Assembly (NCBI RefSeq): GCF_000498355.1
Contig: NZ_AVSV01000007.1
Span: 48,703 to 112,702 of the forward strand
Source of the DNA: Clostridium sp. Ade.TY
GTDB lineage: Bacteria > Bacillota > Clostridia > Clostridiales > Clostridiaceae
Direction of reading: 5' to 3'
Length of the DNA stretch: 64,000 nt
The translations under genes were made by a program, and so were the position numbers. The notes under the pieces are model-generated. The model was not told the origin of the DNA. It made no database searches and worked only from the letters and a program-made list of their open reading frames with translations. This document shows positions 26,252 through 35,543 of this stretch, piece by piece. Positions within the stretch are counted from its first letter, which is position 1, and every line of letters starts with the position of its first letter.

Positions 26252-27220
26252 ATGGGGAATTTTTGGACTGATTATCCTATTATAAGTAAAGAAATAGAAC
26301 AAGTTAAAAATCAGATAAGAACAAATGCAAAATGTAAGGACAAAGTTATAGAGAAAAGTATATTAGAATTATTAAATTCAGGTGGTAAGATGTTAAGACC
26401 TGCTTTTTTAATTATTGCTTCAAAATTTGGTAAGTATAATGAGGAAAGAGTAAGAGCGCTTGCTTCTGTCATAGAAATGTTCCACATGGCAACATTAGTT
26501 CATGATGATGTTATAGATGATGCACCTCTTAGAAGGGGAAGAGAAACAATTCAATCTAAATATGGGAAAAATTACGCTGTATATATAGGAGATTATTTAT
26601 TTTGTTTATGTTTTAGAATACTTGGAACGACATCATCAATAGATAGGGGTATTGATGTTGATACAAAGGTAATGTCTAGAATATGTTTAGGTGAAGTTGA
26701 GCAATTAAATTCAAGGTTTAATAAAAATGTTTCAATTAAGGATTATTTAAAAAGGATATCTGGAAAGACAGCAGAACTTTTTTCTCTTAGTTTTTATATA
26801 GGAGCAGCTGAAAGTTCATGTGATAAAAAAATTTGTAGATTATTTTGGGAAATAGGACACGATATAGGAATGGCATTTCAAATAATTGATGATATATTAG
26901 ATTACATAGGGACAGATGAAGAGATAGGAAAAAAATCAGGTAATGATTTAAAGGATGGAATTTATACTTTACCAATACTATTTGCAATTAGAAATAATAA
27001 GGAAGCATTCGATAACTTATTGGATAAAGAATTTTATTCTGATGAGGATATTAAAAATATAATAAGTTTAGTAAAAGAAAATAGTGGTATAAAAGAATCT
27101 ATATCTCTTGCTGAAAAATATTCAAACAAAGCCTTTAAAAATATAGAAAAATTACCAGAGAATGAATATAAACATATATTAAAAGAAATAACTAAAAAAT
27201 TACTTGAAAGAAGTTATTAA
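26252..27220 (+). CDS. dmkB: polyprenyl diphosphate synthase (DmkB-like)
   Basis: 322 residues of the trans-isoprenyl diphosphate synthase family. First Asp-rich motif HDDVIDDAPLRRGR (residues ~86-98), KTAELFSLSFYIGA, and second motif FQIIDDILDYIGTDEEIGK near 212. It condenses IPP units to a long chain for the quinone side tail; in Listeria the corresponding DmkB supplies DmkA. The position after ndh2 supports that role. Own weak promoter region and GAGGGAAG ribosome site. Confidence 0.88.
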   Translation: MGNFWTDYPIISKEIEQVKNQIRTNAKCKDKVIEKSILELLNSGGKMLRPAFLIIASKFGKYNEERVRALASVIEMFHMATLVHDDVIDDAPLRRGRETIQSKYGKNYAVYIGDYLFCLCFRILGTTSSIDRGIDVDTKVMSRICLGEVEQLNSRFNKNVSIKDYLKRISGKTAELFSLSFYIGAAESSCDKKICRLFWEIGHDIGMAFQIIDDILDYIGTDEEIGKKSGNDLKDGIYTLPILFAIRNNKEAFDNLLDKEFYSDEDIKNIISLVKENSGIKESISLAEKYSNKAFKNIEKLPENEYKHILKEITKKLLERSY

Positions 27221-27221
27221 A

Positions 27222-27263
27222 TAAAAATCTATATTAAGTTTTTACTTAATATAGATTTTTTTA
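27222..27263 (+). terminator. rho-independent terminator
   Basis: AAAAATCTATATTAAGT pairs with ACTTAATATAGATTTTT with T tail. Confidence 0.9.
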
Positions 27264-27362
27264 TGAATTTATTAAGAAAAATTATAAGAATTATTTCAGA
27301 ATTACTTAATTAAAATTATGTTATAATAAAAACTGATACTAAAGGGAAAAAGAGGTAATATA

Positions 27363-28520
27363 ATGAAAATAGATTGGAATAGAAAATATACAACTATATC
27401 AGTTTATGCAGTTATATCAATATGTACAATAATAATATTTTATTTAGCAGTATCACAACTTGGACATTTAATGGATAAAGTAAGTGGAGCTGTTAATATA
27501 CTTAAACCATTTATATGGGGATTTGCCATGGCTTATCTTTTAGATTTTGTTTTAAGATTTTATGAAAATAAAATTCTTAAAAAGGGCATTTTTAAAAAGC
27601 TAAAATCAAAAAGAGGACTTGGATTATTATTTACATATGTTACTGCATTTATAGTAATCGGATTATTTATTCAATTTGTACTTCCTCAACTTATTGATAG
27701 TATAGTTGGGTTAGTAAATGATATACCAAGCTATATAAATAGTACTAGTAAGTTTATAAATGAAACTATTGCAAATCTTGATTTACAGGAGCATTATTTA
27801 ACTATAATAAATGAAAAGTTTAATAATATATTAGATTATGCAATAAAGGCATCGACTAATTTACTACCAATGCTTGGTGCAGGAGTTACTACTATTTTAT
27901 CAAGTATATGGAATATAGTATTAGGTATTATAGTATCTATTTATTTATTAATAGAAAAAGAAAAGTTTTTTGCTTTAGCTAAAAAAGTAACCTATGCAAT
28001 ATTCAATAAAAGAGCGGCAGAAAAAACTATTGAATTAACACATAGAAGTAATGAAACATTTGGAAAGTTTTTAAGTGGAAAGATTTTAGATTCACTTATA
28101 ATAGCTATTTTAACATTTGTAATATTAACTATAGTAAAAATGCCATATACACTTTTATTATCAGTAATAATAGGAATAACTAATATAATTCCTTTCTTTG
28201 GACCTTTTATAGGTGCTATACCATCAGTTATAATAGTATTATTTGTTTCACCAACAAAAGCATTATGGCTTATACTTATAATATTTATAATTCAACAACT
28301 TGATGGTAATATTATTGGACCTAAAATACTTGGGGATTCTATTGGAATATCTGCTTTTTGGATTTTATTTTCAATATTAGTAGCAGGAAAGTTCTTAGGA
28401 TTTGTAGGAATGGTAATAGGAGTTCCTTTATTTGCAGTTTTATATTCAATAATTAAAGAAATTGTTGAAGGAAGGCTTGAGAAAAAAGGATTAAAAACTG
28501 AAACTAAAGATTATATGTAA
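27363..28520 (+). CDS. AI-2E family transporter (YtvI/PerM-like)
   Basis: 385 residues with about eight membrane segments. Family features: the N-terminal LKPFIWGFAMAYLLDF block, the long central soluble part (residues ~100-160), GITNIIPFFGPFIGAIPS and QQLDGNIIGPKILGDSIG. Proteins of this family have been linked to autoinducer-2 export, Na+/H+ exchange or general permease function, so substrate is not assignable. Starts a new unit after the electron-transfer genes; aroQ follows 25 bases later. Confidence 0.88.
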   Translation: MKIDWNRKYTTISVYAVISICTIIIFYLAVSQLGHLMDKVSGAVNILKPFIWGFAMAYLLDFVLRFYENKILKKGIFKKLKSKRGLGLLFTYVTAFIVIGLFIQFVLPQLIDSIVGLVNDIPSYINSTSKFINETIANLDLQEHYLTIINEKFNNILDYAIKASTNLLPMLGAGVTTILSSIWNIVLGIIVSIYLLIEKEKFFALAKKVTYAIFNKRAAEKTIELTHRSNETFGKFLSGKILDSLIIAILTFVILTIVKMPYTLLLSVIIGITNIIPFFGPFIGAIPSVIIVLFVSPTKALWLILIIFIIQQLDGNIIGPKILGDSIGISAFWILFSILVAGKFLGFVGMVIGVPLFAVLYSIIKEIVEGRLEKKGLKTETKDYM

Positions 28521-28545
28521 TATTTAGTCATGGAGGTTTTTATAT

Positions 28546-28986
28546 ATGAAAGTTATGATAATTAATGGACCTAATTTAAATATGATAGGTGTAAGAGAAA
28601 AAAACATATATGGAAAGAAAACTTTTAAAGATATATGTGAATTTATAGAGCAAGAGGGTATAAAGAGAAATCATGAATTAGTATTACATCAAACTAATTC
28701 AGAGGGAGAAATAATTGATTTTATTCAAGAAGCATATTTTGAAAAATATGATGGAGTAATAATAAACCCAGGGGCATATACTCATTATAGTTATGCAATA
28801 CATGATGCTATAAAAGGAATATCTGAAATTCCAACTGTTGAAGTACATCTTTCTAATATACATTCAAGGGAAGAGTTTAGAAAAGAATCAAAAACTGCAC
28901 CAGCATGTATTGGACAGATATCAGGATTTGGTGAGTATGGATATATACTTGCTATGGATGCTTTAGAAAATTATATAAAAAAATAA
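28546..28986 (+). CDS. aroQ: type II 3-dehydroquinate dehydratase
   Basis: 146 residues, the usual length. N-terminal signature IINGPNLNMIGVRE with the catalytic Tyr in NIYGKKTF (Tyr24 region); HQTNSEGEIID; INPGAYTHYSYAIHDAI; VEVHLSNIHSREEFR with the catalytic His. Catalyses dehydroquinate to dehydroshikimate in the shikimate pathway. A GGAGG ribosome site; a terminator follows. Confidence 0.95.
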   Translation: MKVMIINGPNLNMIGVREKNIYGKKTFKDICEFIEQEGIKRNHELVLHQTNSEGEIIDFIQEAYFEKYDGVIINPGAYTHYSYAIHDAIKGISEIPTVEVHLSNIHSREEFRKESKTAPACIGQISGFGEYGYILAMDALENYIKK

Positions 28987-28992
28987 TAATAG

Positions 28993-29034
28993 TATAGGCT
29001 TAATAATAAAATTTTATTATTAAGCCTATTTTTA
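28993..29034 (+). terminator. rho-independent terminator
   Basis: ATAGGCTTAATAATAAAA pairs with TTTTATTATTAAGCCTAT, then TTTTAT. Confidence 0.9.
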
Positions 29035-29044
29035 TAACAAAAAT

Positions 29045-29801
29045 TTAATTAGTGAATATATATATACAGTTCTTTAAAAATTCAGCTATTCCATCTCCAT
29101 GTTTATCGTAATACATTTTGAATCTTTCATCACAAAGGTACATTGAAGCAAGTCCTTTATGAGCCTCTTTAGTATATTTTGTCCAAGTATAACATAGCCA
29201 TTCTTTATGAAGTTTAGCTATATTTTGACCTTCTTTACTATCTGGAGATGAAGTCTTATAGTTTTTAATTAATTCATCTATAATTTTATTTTCTAAACTT
29301 ACAAAATCATTATATTTTTCTTATGACATATTTTTAAATAATGAATTAGATTTATTTATAGTATCATTACCATATTTATTACGGATTTCTAAGCCATAAT
29401 TTTTTTCATTTTCGTTTATAAATTTTTCTTTAAAACCTTCAAATTTTTCTTTATTACTCATTGTGTATTCCCCCTTAATATTTAAAATAGTTTTATCTAT
29501 ATTTTTAATTAATAAATCTAATCTTTCCTTATGTTCTAAAAGTTTTTCTTTGTGAGATAAAAGAGCTGATAATTTATCGAATGATGGATCTTTTAAAATT
29601 TTATTTATGTTATTTAAGTCAAGTCCAAGTTCTTTATAAAATAAAATTTGTTGGAGCTTATCAATTTCTTTTTCACCATATATTCTATATCCTGAAGAAT
29701 TAATTTTTTTTTGGTTTAAGAAGGTTGATTTCATCATAATATCTTAATGTTCTAGTAGTTATATTAGATATTTTGCTTAAACTTTGTATAGTATATTCCA
29801 A
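29045..29801 (-). pseudogene. TipA-like MerR regulator broken by frameshift and stop
   Basis: Read on the minus strand from TTG at 29801. The first frame gives a normal MerR helix-turn-helix (EYTIQSLSKISNITTRTLRY, then YDEINLLKPKK) but runs into a stop at a run of nine A. With eight A it would continue as INSSGYRIYGEKEIDKLQQ..., the rest of a MerR DNA-binding and dimerisation part. The TipAS ligand-binding domain then begins (MSNKEKFEGFKEKF), is hit by an in-frame TAA after FKNMS, and continues undamaged to IYIFTN. So one indel in a homopolymer plus one nonsense codon disrupt an otherwise well-preserved gene of ~250 codons. Confidence 0.85.
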
Positions 29802-29831
29802 AATAAAAAACTCCTTTCTAATGATAAAATA

Positions 29832-29862
29832 AATATACACCTTTACGTAAGGTTAATGTCAA
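29832..29862 (-). promoter_or_regulatory. MerR-type promoter with 19-base spacer and dyad operator
   Basis: On the minus strand TTGACA (29862-29857) and TATATT (29837-29832) are 19 bases apart, the over-long spacing typical of MerR-activated promoters. The spacer contains the dyad ACCTTACGTAAAGGT (29839-29853). It drives the broken TipA-like gene. Confidence 0.75.
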
Positions 29863-29941
29863 ATGTTTTATAGGTAATTAATTGAAACAAAAAAATGTAT
29901 ATATAATATAATGAATATGAAAGTAATTTTTAGGTGATATT

Positions 29942-30874
29942 ATGAGAAAAGTTATTATTGATACAGACACTGCATCAGATGATGCGGTTGCTATAATAGC
30001 AGCACTAAGAGAGCCAAGTATAAAAGTAATGGCTATTACAACTGTAGCAGGAAATGTGGATGTAGATAGAGCAACAGAAAATGCATTAATTGCTATAGAA
30101 CAAGCAAGAACATATAGTCCACCAGTTTATAAGGGGCTTAGAAAGCCATTAATAAAAGAAAAAGTAGAGGCAACTGAAATTCATGGAAAGGATGGTTTAG
30201 GAAACACTAATTTACATCCTAAAAAATTAAAGTCAGAAAAAGAGAATGCAATACAAGCTTTACTTAGAATTATAGAAGAAAATCCTTATGAGGTAGAACT
30301 AATAACTCTTGGGCCACTTACAAATATTGCATATGCTTATTTACTTGAACCAAAAACTATTAGAAAATTAAAATCTATAACATTAATGGTTGGAACAGGA
30401 ATAGAAGGTAAAGGAAATGTTACTGAATTTGCTGAATTTAATGCTTACGCAGATCCGGAGGCATTGAAATTAGTTCTAGAAGTGGATGTTCCAGAAATAA
30501 TTTTAGGGTGGGATGTGGCAGTAGGAGATGCAATTATAACATATAATGATGTTGAGGCTTTAAAAAAATTAGATTCAGATACTATAAAATTTGTTCTTGA
30601 TATATCTAAAGAAGTTTATAGTGTAAGCAAAGAAAAAGGTGAAAAGGGAATTGGATTTGCAGATCCTATAGTAATAGCAATATTTATTCATCCTAAGTTA
30701 GTAAAAAAGTCTATAGATACTAATGTTGAAGTAATAACTAATAAAGGACCAAAAGAAGGTCAAATAATTTTAGATGATATAAAAGATTTTAATAAGTCAA
30801 CAGAAAATATAATTTTAAATGTTGATGGAAATGAAATAAAAAAATATTTATTATCAAAGTTAGTTGATAAATAA
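29942..30874 (+). CDS. ribonucleoside hydrolase (inosine-uridine family)
   Basis: 310 residues. The Ca-binding N-terminal motif DTDTASDDAVAI (residues 6-17) identifies the nucleoside N-ribohydrolase family. Other family parts are VAGNVDVDRATENAL, LITLGPLTNIAYA, FAEFNAYADPEA and GFADPIVIAIF. It splits nucleosides into base and ribose in the cytoplasm for purine/pyrimidine salvage. Weak GGTGAT ribosome site. Monocistronic or with the small gene that follows 87 bases later. Confidence 0.92.
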   Translation: MRKVIIDTDTASDDAVAIIAALREPSIKVMAITTVAGNVDVDRATENALIAIEQARTYSPPVYKGLRKPLIKEKVEATEIHGKDGLGNTNLHPKKLKSEKENAIQALLRIIEENPYEVELITLGPLTNIAYAYLLEPKTIRKLKSITLMVGTGIEGKGNVTEFAEFNAYADPEALKLVLEVDVPEIILGWDVAVGDAIITYNDVEALKKLDSDTIKFVLDISKEVYSVSKEKGEKGIGFADPIVIAIFIHPKLVKKSIDTNVEVITNKGPKEGQIILDDIKDFNKSTENIILNVDGNEIKKYLLSKLVDK

Positions 30875-30961
30875 ACTATATTATATATTGATAAAAGCTT
30901 TCAAAGAATATATACTGTTAATTGAGAGTAATGATTACTTAGGAAAAGAGGGTTTTAAAAT

Positions 30962-31390
30962 ATGAAATATGATTTAAGTATAAATGAATTAGGAAATATA
31001 TTAAAAAAGTTAGATGAAAATTATGATTTAGAATTAATGACTAAAATAGAATTAAGTGGCGGTTGGTTTACTATGCATGGAAAAGCATCAATTAGTAAAG
31101 TTCCTGTAGATGGATTAACAGGTTGTTCTAGCAAAGGTAATAATATTATACACATAAAGGTTAAGAGTAAATCAACAGATGGAACTATTATTAAAATTAC
31201 AGGAGCAAAAGATAAGAAGTTTAATATAGATATTTCATCAACAAGATATAAAGAATTATCTCCAGGTGGAAGTTTAAGTCTTAATAAGATAAAGGTAAAT
31301 GATGATGAATGCAAGCTTAGAATAGATAATGATATAATATTTAAAATTAATACTAGTTCAAAAAATGTAGAAGATTTAATTAGTTGTTAA
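30962..31390 (+). CDS. hypothetical protein (142 aa), unknown
   Basis: Not recognised. Soluble, beta-rich, Lys/Ser-rich protein without signal peptide; one Cys in TGCSSKG and a C-terminal Cys. AGAGGG ribosome site and a terminator directly after it support a real gene. Confidence 0.6.
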   Translation: MKYDLSINELGNILKKLDENYDLELMTKIELSGGWFTMHGKASISKVPVDGLTGCSSKGNNIIHIKVKSKSTDGTIIKITGAKDKKFNIDISSTRYKELSPGGSLSLNKIKVNDDECKLRIDNDIIFKINTSSKNVEDLISC

Positions 31391-31399
31391 AATTTTCAA

Positions 31400-31432
31400 A
31401 GAATTAAACTGAAAAGTTTAGTTCTTTTTTTA
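31400..31432 (+). terminator. rho-independent terminator
   Basis: GAATTAAACT pairs with AGTTTAGTTC (one G-T), followed by a run of T. Confidence 0.8.
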
Positions 31433-31493
31433 TTTCTTTTTGAAATTATAATGATATAATAAAGAGGTTATTTAAATCTCATGGGGTGATTAT

Positions 31494-31820
31494 ATGTTAA
31501 AAGATAATTATGTAGAACTACAAAAAGCATCAAATGAACTTAATAAGTACTATAATGAAGGAGAAAAGGACAAGCTTATTGAATATCTAATGGGGTTAAA
31601 CATAAATGTAATAAAAGATATTCATGTTATCTTACATATTGGTAAAAATGAATTAAATAATTGTATACATAAACCATATGAACTTTATAAAAAAACAATG
31701 GTTATATTTGATGCTTTAAGAGGATGGCAAGAAAAAGAATTGGAAATAAGTAAAATAGTAGATTGTGAATCCTCATACACACATTTTAAAAAAGGATTAG
31801 AAATACTCCAGTTAAATTAA
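31494..31820 (+). CDS. small helical protein (108 aa), possibly DUF3775-like
   Basis: Alpha-helical soluble protein; IEYLMGLNINVIKDIHVIL and HIGKNEL vaguely recall DUF3775 proteins, but this is tentative. GGGGTGAT ribosome site. A single gene before the hyp operon with its own terminator. Confidence 0.6.
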   Translation: MLKDNYVELQKASNELNKYYNEGEKDKLIEYLMGLNINVIKDIHVILHIGKNELNNCIHKPYELYKKTMVIFDALRGWQEKELEISKIVDCESSYTHFKKGLEILQLN

Positions 31821-31835
31821 AAAATTTACAAGGAG

Positions 31836-31882
31836 AAAAATAGCTTTGAAAACATAAGATGTTTTTAAGGCTATTTTTTTAT
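31836..31882 (+). terminator. rho-independent terminator
   Basis: AAAAATAGC...GAAAACAT pairs with ATGTTTT...GCTATTTTT, ending in T7. Confidence 0.85.
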
Positions 31883-31939
31883 GTAAAGTTGTAATAAAGA
31901 TAAAAATAAAAAAGTAATTATAAATAAGGAGGTGAAGTA

Positions 31940-34204
31940 TTGATTAGAAAATTTATTATTGTAAAAGGAGTTGTTCAAGGTGTTGGATTTAGGCCATTTG
32001 TATATAAAGAAGCTGTAAATTTAAAACTTAATGGAACAGTAAATAATACGTTAAATGGTGTATTTATAGATATTGAAGGAGAAGAGAAAAATATTTATAA
32101 ATTTATTAATATATTAAAAATTAAACCTCCAAAGTTAAGTGTTATTGAAAGTATAGAAATATATGATAAGGATTTAGTTTTATATAATAATTTTAAAATT
32201 ATAAAAAGTAATAATAATAAGGGCATAACATTTATATCACCTGATATTGCAACTTGTAGTGAATGCTTAAAAGAAATTGATGATAAATATGATAGTAGAA
32301 GAGGAAATTATGGATTTGTAAATTGTGTAAATTGTGGACCGAGATATACAATAATTAAAAAACTTCCATATGATAGGAATTTAACTTCAATGAAAAAATT
32401 TTATATGTGTAATAATTGTAATGAAGAATACAACAATCCTTTAAATAGAAGATTTCATGCTGAGCCAACTTGTTGTAAAGAATGTGGTCCAACTTTTAAA
32501 TTATTAAATAAAAAAGGTATTGAAATTAATGTTTATGATAATATTAGTGAAACTATAAGACTTTTAAAACTTGGTAAAATTATTGCTGTAAAAGGTATTG
32601 GTGGATTTAATATTTTATGTAATGGAAAAGATTATAGTGCAATAGATAAACTAAGAAAAAATAAAAGAAGATTTAAAAAGCCTTTAGCATTAATGATGAA
32701 AGATATTGATGTTGTTTTAAAATATTGTAAAGTTAATAATATAGAAAAAGAAATATTATTAGGTGAAAAAAAGCCTATAGTTTTGCTTAAAAAAGTAAAT
32801 AATGAATTACCTGAAAATATATCATTTAATATAAGTAAGCTTGGAGTTGTAATTCCATATAGTCCAATTCATCATTTATTATTTAGGGATGGGTTAGAAG
32901 TATTAATATTTACAAGTGGAAATATTAGTGGAGAACCTATAATTTACAAAAATGAGGAAGCTATTAATAAGTTAAGTACAGTTGTAGATTATTTTTTGCT
33001 TCATGATAGAGATATAAATATGCCTATAGATGATTCAGTAGTAAATGTAGTTTTGGATGAGGAAAGGGTTATAAGAGGTGGAAGAGGATATTATCCAATG
33101 AGCATAAATAAAAAATTAACTAATGAGTATTTAGCCTTAGGTAGTGATCTTAAAAATACTATATCAATAAATAAAGATGGATATATTTTTTTAAGTCCTT
33201 ATATAGGAGATTTAAATAGTAATAAAGCAAATATAAGAATTAAAAAATCAATAGATTTCTTTAAAGATATTTATGATATAAAGGTAAAAAAGGTTTTGTA
33301 TGATAATAATCCAAGTTATATAAGTGCTAAATTAAAAGAAGGTTATGGAGAAAGTTTTAAGGGAATATATCATCATCACGCTCATATAGCAGCTTGTATT
33401 GGTGAAAACAAAATAGATGATGATGTAATTGGAGTAGCATTTGATGGAACTGGATATGGTGAGGACGGAAATATTTGGGGTGGAGAATTTTTTATAGGAA
33501 ATATAAAAAAATTTAAAAGAGTAGCTCATATAAAATATTTTAAATTAATTGGCAATGATAATGCTATAAAAAATCCTTGGAGAATTACTACAAGTATTTT
33601 ATATGAAATTTTTAAATTAAATGATGAAAAATTAGATTATTTCTTAAGTAAATATATTAATGAAACATATGAAGATAAAGAATTTTTAATAAAACTTCTT
33701 AAAAGAAGACTAAACTGTAATTTAACATCAAGCATTGGTAGAATTTTTGATGGGGTAGCAGTATTACTTGGATTTAATGGACGCATATCTTATGAAGGTG
33801 AAGCAGCTATATATTTAGAAGAATTAGCTAATAAATCTGTAAACATTAAAGAATTATATAATTTTGATATTATAGAAAATGAAAATTTATTTGAAATAGA
33901 TATAAAGAAAATAATATTAGAAATATTAAATGATTTAGAAAATAATGTTTTGAAATATAAAATAGCAATGAAATTTCATAATACTATAATAGGCTTAACA
34001 AAAAAGGTTTTATTAAAGTTAAGAAATATATATAAAATAAATAAAGTTTGTTTAAGTGGTGGAGTTTTTCAAAATGAAATTTTACTTAAAGGTATAGTTT
34101 TGGAATTAAAAAAAAATAATTTTCAAGTTTTTACTCATAAGAAAATACCTTGCAATGATAGTTGTATATCTTTTGGACAAATATTAATAGGAAGTAATAA
34201 ATAA
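31940..34204 (+). CDS. hypF: hydrogenase maturation carbamoyltransferase HypF
   Basis: 754 residues, full length, TTG start behind an AAGGAGGTGA ribosome site. Domain order: acylphosphatase (VVQGVGFRPFVYKEA near residue 10); two zinc-finger pairs (CSECLKEI...CVNCGPRYT and CNNCNEEY...CCKECGP, ~105-185); YrdC-like domain; C-terminal Kae1-like carbamoyltransferase (HHHAHIAACI near 478; AFDGTGYGEDGNIWGGEF). It makes the thiocarboxamide on HypE from carbamoyl phosphate for the CN ligands of [NiFe] hydrogenase. First gene of hypF-C-D-E. Confidence 0.96.
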   Translation: MIRKFIIVKGVVQGVGFRPFVYKEAVNLKLNGTVNNTLNGVFIDIEGEEKNIYKFINILKIKPPKLSVIESIEIYDKDLVLYNNFKIIKSNNNKGITFISPDIATCSECLKEIDDKYDSRRGNYGFVNCVNCGPRYTIIKKLPYDRNLTSMKKFYMCNNCNEEYNNPLNRRFHAEPTCCKECGPTFKLLNKKGIEINVYDNISETIRLLKLGKIIAVKGIGGFNILCNGKDYSAIDKLRKNKRRFKKPLALMMKDIDVVLKYCKVNNIEKEILLGEKKPIVLLKKVNNELPENISFNISKLGVVIPYSPIHHLLFRDGLEVLIFTSGNISGEPIIYKNEEAINKLSTVVDYFLLHDRDINMPIDDSVVNVVLDEERVIRGGRGYYPMSINKKLTNEYLALGSDLKNTISINKDGYIFLSPYIGDLNSNKANIRIKKSIDFFKDIYDIKVKKVLYDNNPSYISAKLKEGYGESFKGIYHHHAHIAACIGENKIDDDVIGVAFDGTGYGEDGNIWGGEFFIGNIKKFKRVAHIKYFKLIGNDNAIKNPWRITTSILYEIFKLNDEKLDYFLSKYINETYEDKEFLIKLLKRRLNCNLTSSIGRIFDGVAVLLGFNGRISYEGEAAIYLEELANKSVNIKELYNFDIIENENLFEIDIKKIILEILNDLENNVLKYKIAMKFHNTIIGLTKKVLLKLRNIYKINKVCLSGGVFQNEILLKGIVLELKKNNFQVFTHKKIPCNDSCISFGQILIGSNK

Positions 34205-34222
34205 AGTTTTGGGGGCGTTATT

Positions 34223-34441
34223 TTGTGTATTGCAGTTATAGGGAAAGTAATAAAAATATATGACTCTGAAAATGCTATTGTAGAGTGTTTTGGGGTAACT
34301 AAAAAGGTTAATGTAACATTTATTGATAATGTAACATTAGGAGATTATTTGTTAATTCATGTTGGATTTGCTATAGAAAAAATAGATGAAAAAGAAGGGG
34401 AAGAAACTATAAATATATTTAAAGATATGATAACAGAATGA
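34223..34441 (+). CDS. hypC: hydrogenase maturation chaperone HypC
   Basis: 72 residues, TTG start giving the essential N-terminal Met-Cys (MCIAVIGKV), the Cys that binds iron together with HypD. The family core VTFIDNVTLGDYLLIHVGFA is intact. 18 bases after hypF. Confidence 0.95.
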   Translation: MCIAVIGKVIKIYDSENAIVECFGVTKKVNVTFIDNVTLGDYLLIHVGFAIEKIDEKEGEETINIFKDMITE

Positions 34442-34462
34442 ATTTAGAAAGGTATATTTTAT

Positions 34463-35530
34463 ATGGATTTTTCAGAAGTTGATTTATGTAAAAAAATAAT
34501 TGTTAATATAGAAAGAAATGTTAAAGATAATATTAATATTATGGAGGTTTGCGGCACTCATACTAGAAGTATTTATAAATATGGAATAGATAAGTTATTA
34601 AAAGAAAAAGTAAATTTAATATCTGGTCCAGGTTGTCCGGTTTGTGTTACAACAGAAAGTTTTATAGATAATGCTATTAAATTAAGTATGAGAAAAGATA
34701 TAGTTATAGTAACTTTTGGAGATATGATTAAAGTTCCAGGGAGCATAAGTTCATTAAAAGAAGAAAAATTAAAAGGGAGCAACATAAAAGTTATAACATC
34801 ACCTATGCAAACCTTTAATATATTAAGGGAAGAAAAGAATAAGAAGGTTATATTTTTAGCTGTTGGATTTGAAACAACTATGCCAACAATAGCAAATATA
34901 TTAAAAAGGGTAAAAGAGGAAAATATAAAAAATTTTTATATAATGCAAGAAGGTAAAAGAATGCCAAAAGTTATAGAGCATTTATTAAATGATAAAGAGA
35001 GTAAAATAGATGGAATTATAGCGCCAGGTCATGTTGCTACGATAATAGGAACTAAAGAGTTTTGTAATATATCAAAAAAATATAATATTCCTGTAGTAGT
35101 TAGTGGATTTGATTCTTTAAGTATATTAGGTAGTATATTAGATATTGTAAATATGATAAAAAATAAAGAAGAAAGCTTTAAAAATTTCTATAAAAAGGCC
35201 GTAAAGGAAGATGGAAATAAAAAAGCATTAAATGAAATATATGAAGTATTTAAAAATTCAAATGGGAATTGGAGAGGAATTGGTGAAATTTTAGACACAG
35301 GATATTCTTTAAATGATAATTATAAAGAATTTGATGCAAAATTATATTTTAAATTAATTGAAGATAATATAGTAAAAAATAATAATTGTATATGTGGTGA
35401 AATAATAAAAGGAAAAAGAAAGCCAAAAGAATGTCCAAAATTCAATAATTTATGCACACCTAATAATCCAAAAGGACCTTGTATGGTTTCAAATGAGGGA
35501 AGTTGTTATATAAATTATTATTTTAATTAA
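34463..35530 (+). CDS. hypD: hydrogenase maturation protein HypD
   Basis: 355 residues. Conserved EVCGTHTRSIYKYG near residue 27, GPGCPVCVTTESF near 60, VGFETTMPT, APGHVATIIG, and the C-terminal Cys cluster (CICGEIIKG, CPKFNNLCTP) that binds the [4Fe-4S] centre. With HypC it builds the Fe(CN)2CO unit. 21 bases after hypC. Confidence 0.95.
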   Translation: MDFSEVDLCKKIIVNIERNVKDNINIMEVCGTHTRSIYKYGIDKLLKEKVNLISGPGCPVCVTTESFIDNAIKLSMRKDIVIVTFGDMIKVPGSISSLKEEKLKGSNIKVITSPMQTFNILREEKNKKVIFLAVGFETTMPTIANILKRVKEENIKNFYIMQEGKRMPKVIEHLLNDKESKIDGIIAPGHVATIIGTKEFCNISKKYNIPVVVSGFDSLSILGSILDIVNMIKNKEESFKNFYKKAVKEDGNKKALNEIYEVFKNSNGNWRGIGEILDTGYSLNDNYKEFDAKLYFKLIEDNIVKNNNCICGEIIKGKRKPKECPKFNNLCTPNNPKGPCMVSNEGSCYINYYFN

Positions 35531-35543
35531 AGGAGGTTAAGGA

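Noticed and set aside
29321..29737. Independent gene for a short MerR-like protein
   Set aside because: The frame lacks the helix-turn-helix start and has no ribosome site; it is the middle part of the frameshifted TipA-like gene.
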